DNA of 64,000 nucleotides from Amycolatopsis deserti (lineage in GTDB: Bacteria > Actinomycetota > Actinomycetes > Mycobacteriales > Pseudonocardiaceae): NCBI RefSeq assembly GCF_014653945.1, contig NZ_BNAU01000001.1, positions 620,001-684,000 of the forward strand, written 5' to 3'. Each line of letters opens with the position of its first letter. Within the stretch, counting starts at the first letter, position 1. Both the position numbers and the translations under genes were made by a program. The notes beneath the pieces are model-generated. The model did no database searches. It saw nothing but the letters and a program-made list of their open reading frames with translations, and was not told where the DNA came from. Positions 42,210 to 51,194 of this stretch are shown here, piece after piece.

Positions 42210-42551
42210 GTGAACACCTTCCAGCGGATAGCGAAGACCATGAACGCGGCGGTCGTCCCCCTGCTCAACACGCCGGTGGTCGGCCGCCGGTTGTCGAAGT
42301 CGGTAGCGGTGATCTCCTACACCGGTCGCCGCTCGGGCAAGACGTTCCGCACTCCCGTCAACTACGTGCGGCAGGGCGACACCCTCACCATCCGCGTTGT
42401 GATGCCGCACCGGAAGACCTGGTGGCGCAACTTCTACCCGGAACCTGGCCCCATCGCCGTCGCCATCGGCGACGTCGAACGCGCGGGTACCGCCGTCGCC
42501 CGGCGCGACGAGCGGGGCGGTGTGCGTGTGCAGGTCGCCCTGGCTACCTGA
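42210..42551 (+). CDS. Deazaflavin (F420)-dependent nitroreductase-like protein
   Basis: A 113-residue protein of the short Ddn-like family: LLNTPVVGRRLS, VISYTGRRSGKTFRTPVNYVRQGD and RKTWWRNFYPEP are its usual pattern. Members bind F420H2 or FMN and reduce nitro- or enone groups, or bind lipids. The start is GTG 42210, just after the promoter; an ATG at 42240 is an alternative. Operator E places it in the regulon. Confidence 0.8.
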   Translation: MNTFQRIAKTMNAAVVPLLNTPVVGRRLSKSVAVISYTGRRSGKTFRTPVNYVRQGDTLTIRVVMPHRKTWWRNFYPEPGPIAVAIGDVERAGTAVARRDERGGVRVQVALAT

Positions 42552-42590
42552 GATCGGTCCGCGTCCCGGCGGTTCCCGTGCCGGCAAGGG

Positions 42591-42644
42591 TTGACGGGGA
42601 CCGGGAACTATGCCTAGTCTGACGCAACTAGATCAATCTATCTA
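42591..42644 (+). promoter_or_regulatory. Promoter and operator F for the eight-gene operon
   Basis: TTGACG (42591-42596), 18-bp spacer, TAGTCT (42615-42620), then TAGATCAATCTATCTA (42629-42644), flanked by C and G to give an 18-bp run, just after the transcription start. A repressor here would block the whole operon to 52243. Confidence 0.78.
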
Positions 42645-42721
42645 GCTCACCGGTGAGCGGGCCGGCTTTCAGCGGCATCGTGATGTGCGGCCGGTGGGCG
42701 CGAGGCCAGCGGAGGCGAATC

Positions 42722-43171
42722 ATGGCCATCAAACGCGTAGGGCACGTGGTGCTGAAAATGCGGGACCTGGAGGCGGCCAAGAGGTTCTACGCCGGGGTCC
42801 TCGGCATGAAGATCTCGTCGGAGTCCGACATCGCGGTCTTCTTCCGCTTCGCCGACTACCACCACGACATCGGCGTGTTCAAGGTCGCCGAGGACGCTGA
42901 GCCGCCGAAGGAGGCTCAGGTCGGGCTGTTGCACTTCGCCCTGGTGGTCGGGAGCCAGGAGGAACTCGTGCAGATGCACGAGCACCTGAAGAGCCAGGGC
43001 GTCAAGATCGAGGCGATGTACGACCACGGCATGACGCGGAGCCTGTACATCTTCGACCCCGAGGGCAACGCCATCGAAATCTACTGCGAGGTGCCGGAGT
43101 ACGACTGGCACACCAACGACGACTTCGTCGGCTACCTCAAGCCGATCGACGTCGAGGCCCTGACCCACTGA
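42722..43171 (+). CDS. VOC-family dioxygenase/glyoxalase-like protein
   Basis: A 149-residue vicinal-oxygen-chelate protein. The metal triad is complete: His8 (GHVVLK), His71 (GLLHFAL) and Glu119 (NAIEIYCEV), as in type I extradiol dioxygenases. A single-domain protein of this size could cleave a catechol-like ring or act as an isomerase. GGAGG precedes ATG 42722. It is the first gene of the regulon's largest operon, so it may open the substrate ring. Confidence 0.87.
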   Translation: MAIKRVGHVVLKMRDLEAAKRFYAGVLGMKISSESDIAVFFRFADYHHDIGVFKVAEDAEPPKEAQVGLLHFALVVGSQEELVQMHEHLKSQGVKIEAMYDHGMTRSLYIFDPEGNAIEIYCEVPEYDWHTNDDFVGYLKPIDVEALTH

Positions 43172-43205
43172 ACCCTACCGTTCCACCGACTTCCGAGAGG
43201 CTGCA

Positions 43206-44402
43206 ATGAAGCTGCTTGCGCACGATGTCGACAGTCACGAGATGATCCCGAGCCACCTGCTCGAAGACGTTCTGGGTCAACCCGGCCGGATCATGGCGAA
43301 GGTGTTCGAATCCGCCGACCGGCTGCGTCCGGATCCCACGGACACGAACATGCACCAGCCGGACGTCGCGGGCGACACGAAGGAGATCGACCCCGAAGGC
43401 ATCTGGAAGATCAAGGGACCGTCGGCTCCGAGCGCCATCGACCTGGGGCGGCGAGCCGAGGTCCTGGATGTGATGGGCATCGATCGCCAGCTGGTCTTCC
43501 CGACCACGGCCATCGCGGCGATGATCATCGGCGAGATGACGGACCTGGCCTACGAAATGCGGTTCGGCGGCGACCAGTCGGTGTTCGAGGGCGTGTCCAG
43601 GCCCGATTTCGCGAAGAGCTACGTGCGGTCGTACAACGACTGGGTCAAGGCCAACGCGGTCCTGGCCGACGGGCGGATCCGGCTGGTCGGGATCCTCAAC
43701 ACCAGCCCGGACGTGAACGAGATGATCGCCACGGCGAAGGATCTGGTCGACGCCGGAGTCCGCGCGGTGTACCTGCAGGCGGATGTCCCGCCGGGGGGAG
43801 TTTCGCCGGCGCACTCGGCCCTCGACCCGCTGTGGGGGCTGCTCGAGGCCAACGACGTCGCGGTCACGCTCCACATCGGAACCGAATTCGCGTTCCTGGA
43901 CCCGGGCTGGATGATCGCGGAAACCTTCCAGGACCTCTTCCAGTCCCCGGAGATCCCGAACACCAACATCCAGCTGTTCTCGACGGTCCACATGGCCATC
44001 GACAACTACCTGTCCGCCATGGTGCTCGGCGGCGTCTTCGAGCGTTTCCCCCGCCTGCGCGTGGGGCTGTTCGAAGTCGGTGCGCACTGGGTCGGCAACG
44101 CCGCCCGCCGGATGAACATGTACATCGACGTGTTCCCCGGGGCGGCCGCTGCCAAGTTCCCGCTGAAGCCTTCCGAGTACATCGCGCGGAACGTGCGGGT
44201 GTCGCCGTTCAACTTCGAGCCGGTCGATCGCTACTTCCGCGACGACCCCGATCTGTCCGACGTGTTCTGCTATTCGACCGACTACCCGCACGTCGAGGGC
44301 ACCAAGGACTCGATGCGGAACATGCGCGCGAAGGTCGAGCCGCTGGGTGAGGAGATCACGACGAAGTTCTTCCGGACGAACGCCGAGTGGCTGCTGCCGT
44401 GA
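43206..44402 (+). CDS. Amidohydrolase-2 family metal enzyme (ACMSD-like)
   Basis: A 398-residue TIM-barrel protein. The N terminus DVDSHE replaces the usual HxH; HIGTEFAFL and the C-terminal YSTDYPHVEG carry the later histidine and aspartate ligands. This is the family of aminocarboxymuconate-semialdehyde decarboxylase and related ring-cleavage product hydrolases or decarboxylases. It follows the VOC gene by 34 bp, which suits a ring-cleavage sequence. GAGAGG precedes the ATG. Confidence 0.82.
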   Translation: MKLLAHDVDSHEMIPSHLLEDVLGQPGRIMAKVFESADRLRPDPTDTNMHQPDVAGDTKEIDPEGIWKIKGPSAPSAIDLGRRAEVLDVMGIDRQLVFPTTAIAAMIIGEMTDLAYEMRFGGDQSVFEGVSRPDFAKSYVRSYNDWVKANAVLADGRIRLVGILNTSPDVNEMIATAKDLVDAGVRAVYLQADVPPGGVSPAHSALDPLWGLLEANDVAVTLHIGTEFAFLDPGWMIAETFQDLFQSPEIPNTNIQLFSTVHMAIDNYLSAMVLGGVFERFPRLRVGLFEVGAHWVGNAARRMNMYIDVFPGAAAAKFPLKPSEYIARNVRVSPFNFEPVDRYFRDDPDLSDVFCYSTDYPHVEGTKDSMRNMRAKVEPLGEEITTKFFRTNAEWLLP

Positions 44403-44483
44403 TCCAGCAGGCGGGCGCCGGGTGGCGCCCGCCCACCGGCCCGGTCACCGACCGGGACGTCCCGCACACCCGAGGAGCAGCAC

Positions 44484-45428
44484 GTGGCTACTGCCGTGAC
44501 ACCCGGCGCCGCAGCCTCCATTCCCCACCTCGGCCCGCTCGGGATCTGGTCCTACCAGCTCGACGTGCGGCCGATGGCCGAGGCCCAGAAAGCCGCCGCC
44601 GAGCTCGATGAGCTGGGATTCGGTGCGCTGTGGGTGCCCGAGGCGGTGGCTCGCGAGCCGTTCGCCAATGTCGCGCTCCTGTTGTCGGCCACCGACCGCC
44701 TGACGGTGGCCACGGGTATCGCCAGTCTGCACGCCCGCACCGCGATGACGATGAACGCCGGCTGGCGCACCGTGAGCGAGGCCTTTCCGGGCCGATTCCT
44801 GCTGGGCGTCGGGGTGAGCCATCAGCCCTTGGTCGAGGCGAACCACCAGGGCCGGTACGGGGCCAAACCGTTCAGCACCATGGTCGGCTACCTCGACCGG
44901 ATGGACGCCGCGACCTTCTGGGGCGCGGCCTCGCCGGTCGCGCCCCAGCGGGTGCTAGCCGCGCTCGGGCCGCGGATGCTGCGGCTGGCCGCCGCACGGG
45001 GCGTGGGGGCGCACACCTACTTCGTGCCGGTCGAGCACACCGCCGTCGCCCGTGCGGCGATGGGACCCGGCGCGCTGCTCGCCCCTGCGCAGACCGTCGT
45101 GCTGGAAGCCGATGCGACCACGGCGCGCGCGATGGCCCGGCGGTTCATGCGGCGCTACCTCGCATTGCCGAACTACACGAACAACCTGCGCCGATTGGGC
45201 TGGGGTGACGACGATCTGGACGGCCAGGGCAGCGACCGGCTGGTCGACGCCCTCGTCGCCTGGGGTTCGCTCGACCGGATCGCCGCCCGGGTGCAGGCGC
45301 ACCTCGACGCGGGCGCCGACCACGTGTGCGTGCAGGTGCTCACCGCGGATCCGCAGACCCTGCCCCTCGCGGAGTGGCGCGAACTGGCCTCGATCACCCC
45401 GTCACTGCGCACCCGACCGTCCACATGA
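44484..45428 (+). CDS. LLM-class F420-dependent oxidoreductase
   Basis: A 314-residue TIM-barrel oxidoreductase of the luciferase-like family, of the TIGR03620 type: LGIWSYQLD, GFGALWVPEAV and the run LTVATGIASLHARTAMTMNA. The family binds F420 or FMN. The GTG start follows GAGGAG. Its last bases overlap the TPP enzyme start as ATGA. It could carry out a hydride transfer or oxygenation in the pathway. Confidence 0.87.
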   Translation: MATAVTPGAAASIPHLGPLGIWSYQLDVRPMAEAQKAAAELDELGFGALWVPEAVAREPFANVALLLSATDRLTVATGIASLHARTAMTMNAGWRTVSEAFPGRFLLGVGVSHQPLVEANHQGRYGAKPFSTMVGYLDRMDAATFWGAASPVAPQRVLAALGPRMLRLAAARGVGAHTYFVPVEHTAVARAAMGPGALLAPAQTVVLEADATTARAMARRFMRRYLALPNYTNNLRRLGWGDDDLDGQGSDRLVDALVAWGSLDRIAARVQAHLDAGADHVCVQVLTADPQTLPLAEWRELASITPSLRTRPST

Positions 45429-47155
45429 AACCCGTCCCCGCACCGAACGGACAGCTCTCCATGCCGCACACCGCTGCTTCCCGCTACCTCACCGCGCTCG
45501 CCGAACAGGGTGTCGAGTGGTTCTTCGTCAACGCGGGCACCGACTTCGCGCCGATCGTCGAGGCCTACGCCGACAACGAGCAGGCCGGCGGGCCGACGCT
45601 GCCGACGCCCGTGCTGTGCGCCCACGAAAACCTCGCCGGCGGAATGGCGCACGGCGCCGCTCTCGTCACCGGACGGCCGCAGGCGCTCATGCTGCACGTC
45701 AACGTGGGTACGGGCAATGCGGTGTGCGCCGTGGCGAACGCGGCGCGGGACCGCGTCCCGCTGCTGGTCACCGCCGGTCGCTCACCGATCCTCGAGTTCG
45801 GCGCCGTGGGCGCCCGTGACCTGCCGATCCACTGGTCGCAGGAGATGTTCGACCAGGCGAGCATGGTGCGCGAGTTCGTCAAGTGGGACTACGAGCTGCG
45901 TGATCCGCGGCAGGTCGAGGCCGTGGTCGATCGCGCCCTGAGCGTGGCCACGGCCCACCCGCGCGGGCCGGTGTACCTCTCGCTTCCTCGTGAGGTTCTC
46001 GCGGAGACGGCGGACGAACCGCCGCAGGTGCAGTCGCCCACGCCGGTCCCCGCCACGCTGCAGCCCGACCCGGCCGCGATCGACACGCTCGCCGACCGGC
46101 TCGCCGCGGCGCGGTTCCCGGTGATCGTGGCCGCGGCGGCCGGCGCCGAGACCGAGTCGGTCGGTGTGCTCGCCGATCTGTCCACCCGGTTCGCGATCGC
46201 AGTCGCCGACCCGTGGGCCCGCTACCTGAACATCCCGGTGGACCATCCGCACCGCCTCGGATCCGATGTGACCGCGGTCCTCGAGCGGGCCGATGTCGTG
46301 GTGTTCCTCGAGTGCGACGTCCCGTGGATCCAGGCGCGCACGGCGCCGGCCGCGGACTGCTTCGTCGCCCAGGTCGGTGTCGACCCGCTGTTCACCAGTT
46401 ATCCGATGCGTTCACACCGGTCGGATCTCACCATCAGTGCGACGCCGACCGCGTTCCTGGAGAGGTTGACCGAGGCGCTGGAGGCCCGCGCCGACGGCAT
46501 CGACGCGGGCCGGGCCGAGCCGATCCGGGCTCTCGCCGCGGCGAACCGCGACGCCGCCGAGGGTCTGCGGCAGGCCGAGCTGGCCCGCGGCGACGACGAA
46601 GTGATCAGCATGGCCGCCATCTCCGCCGCGCTCGGCGATCTGCTCGACGACGACGACATCGTGTTCAACGAGTACGTCTCCTACCCGGAGCTGCTGGGCC
46701 GCACCAAGCCGGGCACGTACTACTTCCTGCCCGCCTCGGGTGGTCTGGGCTGGGGCCTTCCCGCCGCGCTGGGCGCCAAGTACGCGGCGCGGGACCGCAC
46801 CGTGGTCGCCACCCTCGGCGACGGCGCCTACCTGTTCGCCAATCCGGCGGCCTGCCACCACGCGGCCGCCAAACACGACCTGCCGGTGCTGACGATCGTC
46901 GCCAACAACAGCAACTGGACCGCGGTCGACTCGGCGACCTACCTCGTCTACCCCGACGGCACCGCGGCCACCACCGGTGAGGACCGCTTCTCCAACCTCG
47001 CGCCCTCGCCGGACCTCGCCGCGTACTGCATCGCCTCCGGCGGTCACGGCGCGACGGTGCACCGGCGCAGTGAGCTCGCGGGCGCGATCAAGGAGGCGCT
47101 GCGGGTCGTGCGTGACGAGGGACGTCAGGCGCTGCTCGACATCCGCTGCAAATGA
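45425..47155 (+). CDS. Thiamine diphosphate-dependent enzyme (acetolactate synthase/benzoylformate decarboxylase type)
   Basis: A 576-residue enzyme with three domains. The activating glutamate is Glu68 in CAHENLAGG; the central domain is weakly nucleotide-like; the C-terminal domain has GDGAYLFANPAACHHAA and IVANNSNW, the GDG...NN ThDP/Mg2+ motif. Such enzymes decarboxylate 2-oxo acids or cleave and join acyl groups. Here, followed by ligase and aldehyde dehydrogenase genes, a 2-oxo acid decarboxylation giving an aldehyde is an attractive role. Confidence 0.87.
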   Translation: MKPVPAPNGQLSMPHTAASRYLTALAEQGVEWFFVNAGTDFAPIVEAYADNEQAGGPTLPTPVLCAHENLAGGMAHGAALVTGRPQALMLHVNVGTGNAVCAVANAARDRVPLLVTAGRSPILEFGAVGARDLPIHWSQEMFDQASMVREFVKWDYELRDPRQVEAVVDRALSVATAHPRGPVYLSLPREVLAETADEPPQVQSPTPVPATLQPDPAAIDTLADRLAAARFPVIVAAAAGAETESVGVLADLSTRFAIAVADPWARYLNIPVDHPHRLGSDVTAVLERADVVVFLECDVPWIQARTAPAADCFVAQVGVDPLFTSYPMRSHRSDLTISATPTAFLERLTEALEARADGIDAGRAEPIRALAAANRDAAEGLRQAELARGDDEVISMAAISAALGDLLDDDDIVFNEYVSYPELLGRTKPGTYYFLPASGGLGWGLPAALGAKYAARDRTVVATLGDGAYLFANPAACHHAAAKHDLPVLTIVANNSNWTAVDSATYLVYPDGTAATTGEDRFSNLAPSPDLAAYCIASGGHGATVHRRSELAGAIKEALRVVRDEGRQALLDIRCK

Positions 47156-47182
47156 CCCGGTCGCCGACCTGATGGAGATCTG

Positions 47183-48853
47183 ATGCGCTACAACCACGCC
47201 GAGCTGTTCGCCGGTGTCGCCGCGGCGGCACCCGAGCGCGACTGCATCGTGTTCCGGGAAAAGCGGCTCACGTATCGAGCCGTGGCCGAACGAGTCAACC
47301 GCCTGGCGAACCTCCTCCTGTCGCGGGGGATCACGGTCCACCGGCCGCGCGCCGAGCTGCGACCGTGGGAGTCCGGTCAGGACCACGTCGCGCTGTACCT
47401 GCTCAACGGCAACGAATACCTCGAAGGGATGCTGGGGGCCGCGGCGGCCCGCGCGGCATCGCTGAACGTGAACTACCGGTACGTCGAGGCCGAGCTGGCC
47501 TACCTGCTCGACGATTCCACCCCGCGCGCGATCATCTATCACGCCCGCTTCGCGCCGACACTCGCCGCCGTACTCGGCTCGCTGCGCACTCCGCCGGATC
47601 TGCTGCTGCAGGTGGCCGACGAATCCGGCAACGCGTTGCTTCCCGGCGCCCTCGACTACGAGGAGGCGCTGGCGGCCTCCAGCGCCGCGGCGCCCCCCAC
47701 GGCCCCGGATCCCGACGACCTCTACATGGTCTACACCGGCGGCACGACCGGGATGCCGAAGGGGACGCTCTGGGCGCAGGCGGACATCCTCGAAAGCGCG
47801 TTGGCCGCTTTCCTGCCGGAGGGCTTCTTCGATGCGGCGTCGCTGGCCGCGGGCGTCGAACTGGCCGTGGCGAGCGATCGCCGAGTGGTGCTGCCGTTGC
47901 CGCCGTTGATGCACGCCGCGGCTCAGTGGATCGCCCTGGCCGGTGTGCTCAGCGGCGGCACCGTGGTCTTCCCCGACGTCGTGGACCGGCTCGATCCCGC
48001 CGCGGTGTGGCGGGTGATCGACCGCGAAGGCGTGCAGCTGATGAATCTCGTCGGCAATTCGTTCGCGACCCCGCTGTGCGATGAGTTCGAGCGAGGCGGC
48101 TACCACGGGCGTTCGCTGCAATTGGTCGGCACCGGTGGCGCTGTCGCCAGTGCCTCGGTCAAGGACCGCATTCTGCGGCTGCTGCCGCACGTCGCCATCG
48201 TGGATGTCGCCGGTTCCTCGGAGACCGGTTCCCAGCTGTCGAACGTGAGTACCAGCGCGGAGCCGGCGGTTTCGGGGGTCTTCGCCCCGGCTGCCGGTAC
48301 CTGCGTCGTTGCCGGGGACCGGCGGCGGATCCTCGAGCCGGGTGATCCGGAGACCGGGTGGCTGGGCCGGTACGGCGCCATCCCCTTCGGGTACCTCGGT
48401 GATCGCGAGAAGACCGAGCGCACCTTCCCGGTGATCGAGGGACGCCGCATCGCGCTGCCCGGCGACCGGGCGCGGCACCGGGCCGACGGAAGCATCGAAC
48501 TCCTCGGTCGCGACTCGGTGACCATCAACTCCGGCGGGGAGAAGATCTTCGCCGAGGAGGTCGAGGAGGCGCTGATCGTCCACCCCGCCGTCGCGGACGT
48601 GATCGTCGTGGGCCGGCCGAGCGAGCGCTGGGGGAACGAGGTCGTCGCGGTCGTGGCGCTGGCTCCCGGATCCGACCCGACCGACGCGGAGCTGCTCGCC
48701 GACGCGGCTCAGCGGCTCGCCCGCTTCAAACTGCCGAAAGCCATCATCCGGGTGGACTCGGTGGTCCGCAGCCCCGCGGGCAAGGCCGACTACCGGTGGG
48801 CCCGCGAGCTCGCCACCCAGGAGCTGTCCGCACAGAAGGAACTGATCCCATGA
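47183..48853 (+). CDS. Acyl-CoA synthetase (AMP-forming)
   Basis: A 556-residue ANL ligase: YTGGTTGMPKGT phosphate loop near residue 190, SSETGSQ adenylate motif, LPGDRARHRADGS hinge and KADYRW with the catalytic lysine near the C terminus. A loop of about 20 residues between residues 50 and 70 (HRPRAELRPWESGQDHV) is longer than usual. It activates a carboxylic acid, probably the entry or an intermediate of the pathway. Its stop overlaps the next ATG. Confidence 0.9.
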   Translation: MRYNHAELFAGVAAAAPERDCIVFREKRLTYRAVAERVNRLANLLLSRGITVHRPRAELRPWESGQDHVALYLLNGNEYLEGMLGAAAARAASLNVNYRYVEAELAYLLDDSTPRAIIYHARFAPTLAAVLGSLRTPPDLLLQVADESGNALLPGALDYEEALAASSAAAPPTAPDPDDLYMVYTGGTTGMPKGTLWAQADILESALAAFLPEGFFDAASLAAGVELAVASDRRVVLPLPPLMHAAAQWIALAGVLSGGTVVFPDVVDRLDPAAVWRVIDREGVQLMNLVGNSFATPLCDEFERGGYHGRSLQLVGTGGAVASASVKDRILRLLPHVAIVDVAGSSETGSQLSNVSTSAEPAVSGVFAPAAGTCVVAGDRRRILEPGDPETGWLGRYGAIPFGYLGDREKTERTFPVIEGRRIALPGDRARHRADGSIELLGRDSVTINSGGEKIFAEEVEEALIVHPAVADVIVVGRPSERWGNEVVAVVALAPGSDPTDAELLADAAQRLARFKLPKAIIRVDSVVRSPAGKADYRWARELATQELSAQKELIP

Positions 48854-50352
48854 CCACCACCACCGAACCGATCGTCGACGTCACGCCCGAGGAACTGCGG
48901 CGCCTCCTCGACGCCCAGCGCGCCGCACACGCCCGCGATCCGATCCCGGACGCGGCGACGCGGCGCGATCGCATCGACCGCCTGGTCGCCGCCGTCCTGG
49001 AGCACCGGGACGAACTCGCCGAGGCGCTCGACGCCGACTACGGCGGCCGCCCGGTGACCACCTCGCTGGAGGTCGACATCCTGGGCGCCCTGCAGAGCAT
49101 CGCCCACACCCGCGAGCACCTCGAATCGTGGATGGCCCCCACCGAGGTGCCCGCGGCGATGGGCGGCGCCATCCCGGCCTTCGTCCAGAACCGCCCCAAG
49201 GGTGTGGTCGGCGTGATCGGCCCCTGGAACTTCCCGCTGGTGCTCGTCTTCCTGCCGGCCGTGGAGGCGCTGGCGGCGGGCAACCGGGTGATGATCAAGT
49301 TCTCGGACATGACGCCGCGTACCGGTGCGGTGTTCGCCAGGGCGGTCGCCACGCGGATGAGTCCCGAAGAGGTCGTGGTCGTCACCGGCGGGTTGCAGAC
49401 CGCCGCCGCCTTTTCTTCGCTGCGGTTCGATCACCTCTTCTTCACCGGCTCGCCGAAGGTGGGCCGCCTCGTCGCGGCGGCCGCCGGCCGGAACCTGGTG
49501 CCGGTGACGCTCGAGCTGGGCGGCAAGAACCCGGCGATCGTCGCGCCCGACGCGGACGTCGCCGAGGCAGCGGCCCGGATCGCCGCCGCGCGCCTGTTCA
49601 ACAACGGGCAAGTGTGCCTGTCGCCGGACTACGCCTTCGTTCCCGAATCGAGCCGGGACGTGTTCGTCGACGCCTACCGCGCGGCGGTGCTGACGCACTT
49701 CCCGACCTTCGCCGACAACCCCGATGTCGTGTCGATCATCAACGACGCGAACTACGCCCGCGTGACCGGGCTGGTCGAGGACGCGAAGTCCCGGGGCGCG
49801 ACGGAGGTGGTGATCGTGCCGGAGGAGGAAAAGGGCCGGGTCCCCGACCCGGACTCGCGCCGGGTGCCGCCGACGCTGCTGCTCGACACCCCGGCCGAGG
49901 CCGAGATCAACGCCGAGGAGATCTTCGGTCCGGTGCTGGTGGTGCACACCTACTCCGACGTCGACGAAGCCATCGCCTACGTCGCGGCCGGCGAGCATCC
50001 GCTGGCGTCCTACTGGTACGGCGGGGACACCGATGACTTCCAGCGGTTCCTGGTCAAGACCACCTCCGGTGGTGTCTCCCGCAACGACTTCGGTCTGGCC
50101 TACGGCAACGACGCCCTGCCCTTCGGCGGCGTCGGGATGAGCGGTTCCGGCGCCTACCACGGCAAGGCCGGATTCGACACGTTCTCCCACCAGCGTCCCG
50201 TCGCCTCCCACGACCTGCCGAGCGGGCTGGCCGGCGCGCTCGTCCCGCCGCTGGCACCCGAACGGGTCGAGGCTGTCGCCGCGGCGGCCGCGGCGGCCGC
50301 GGCCGAGGTCACCGCCCGGCTGCGCGGCTCCAACGGACACGGGCGGCCATGA
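48850..50352 (+). CDS. Aldehyde dehydrogenase, coniferyl aldehyde dehydrogenase type
   Basis: A 500-residue NAD(P)-dependent enzyme: GVVGVIGPWNFPL, FTGSPKVGRLVAAAAG, ELGGKNPAIVA with the general base glutamate, and the catalytic cysteine in NNGQVCLSPDY. Cys followed by xxPDY is the mark of coniferyl aldehyde dehydrogenase-like proteins, which oxidise aromatic and medium aldehydes. ATG 48850 overlaps the ligase stop. This makes an acid from the aldehyde the TPP enzyme could release. Confidence 0.9.
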   Translation: MTTTTEPIVDVTPEELRRLLDAQRAAHARDPIPDAATRRDRIDRLVAAVLEHRDELAEALDADYGGRPVTTSLEVDILGALQSIAHTREHLESWMAPTEVPAAMGGAIPAFVQNRPKGVVGVIGPWNFPLVLVFLPAVEALAAGNRVMIKFSDMTPRTGAVFARAVATRMSPEEVVVVTGGLQTAAAFSSLRFDHLFFTGSPKVGRLVAAAAGRNLVPVTLELGGKNPAIVAPDADVAEAAARIAAARLFNNGQVCLSPDYAFVPESSRDVFVDAYRAAVLTHFPTFADNPDVVSIINDANYARVTGLVEDAKSRGATEVVIVPEEEKGRVPDPDSRRVPPTLLLDTPAEAEINAEEIFGPVLVVHTYSDVDEAIAYVAAGEHPLASYWYGGDTDDFQRFLVKTTSGGVSRNDFGLAYGNDALPFGGVGMSGSGAYHGKAGFDTFSHQRPVASHDLPSGLAGALVPPLAPERVEAVAAAAAAAAAEVTARLRGSNGHGRP

Positions 50353-51194
50353 CCGGGTTCGACACCATCCGCTACGAGCGGCCGGCCGAGAAGGTCGCCC
50401 GGATCGTGCTCGATCGCCCCGAGGCGCGGAACGCCCAGAGCATGCGCATGCTCTACGAGCTCAACGACGCGTTCGACCTCGCCGCGCAGGACGATTCGAT
50501 CAGCGTGATCATCCTCGCGGCCGAGGGCCCGCACTTCTCGGCCGGCCACGATCTGCGCGAAACCGATGCCCTGCGGGTGGTGACCGACCACCGGCGGATC
50601 GGCACCTGGTGCGGATTCGGTTGCGCGGGCGCCGAATCGCAGATGGCGGTCGAGAAGGAGATGTACCTCGGGTTGTCCGAACGGTGGCGCAACCTCCCGA
50701 AGCCGACCATCGCGGCCGTTCAGGGCAAGGTCATCGCCGGTGGCCTCATGCTGGTGTGGCCCTGCGATCTGATCGTCGCCGCCGAGGACGCGCTGTTCCA
50801 GGACAACACCGTGGCGATGGGGGTGTCCGGAGCCGAGTTCTTCAACCACCCGTTCGAGGTGGGGGTGCGGAAGGCGAAGGAAATGCTGTTCACGGCGGAC
50901 TTCCTCACCGCCGCGGAGGTGCACCGGCTCGGCATGGTCAACCACGTCGTGCCGGGTGATGAGCTGGAGTCGTTCACGCTGCGGCTGGCCACGCGGATCG
51001 CGGAGAAGCCGCTGTTCGCGCTGAAGCTGGCGAAGGAAGCGGTCAACGTCGCCCAGGACAACCAGGGCCGCGCCACCGCGATGCAGACGTCGTTCGCCTA
51101 TCACCAGTTGTGCCACAGCCACAACCAGCAGGTCCACGGTTCGCTGATCGACCCGGGCTTCCTGCGGGCGACGTTCGGGAAGGGACAGAAATGA
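50349..51194 (+). CDS. Enoyl-CoA hydratase/isomerase-family protein lacking both classic glutamates
   Basis: A 281-residue crotonase-fold protein with the oxyanion segment HFSAGHDLRE and the second loop KVIAGGLMLVWPCDLIVA. The usual catalytic glutamates (GGxCELA and PE) are replaced: the positions read GGLMLV and DNTVAM. So ordinary hydration is unlikely, and it may be an isomerase, hydrolase or decarboxylase of the superfamily. Overlaps ALDH (ATGA) and the next gene (ATGA). Confidence 0.85.
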   Translation: MTGFDTIRYERPAEKVARIVLDRPEARNAQSMRMLYELNDAFDLAAQDDSISVIILAAEGPHFSAGHDLRETDALRVVTDHRRIGTWCGFGCAGAESQMAVEKEMYLGLSERWRNLPKPTIAAVQGKVIAGGLMLVWPCDLIVAAEDALFQDNTVAMGVSGAEFFNHPFEVGVRKAKEMLFTADFLTAAEVHRLGMVNHVVPGDELESFTLRLATRIAEKPLFALKLAKEAVNVAQDNQGRATAMQTSFAYHQLCHSHNQQVHGSLIDPGFLRATFGKGQK

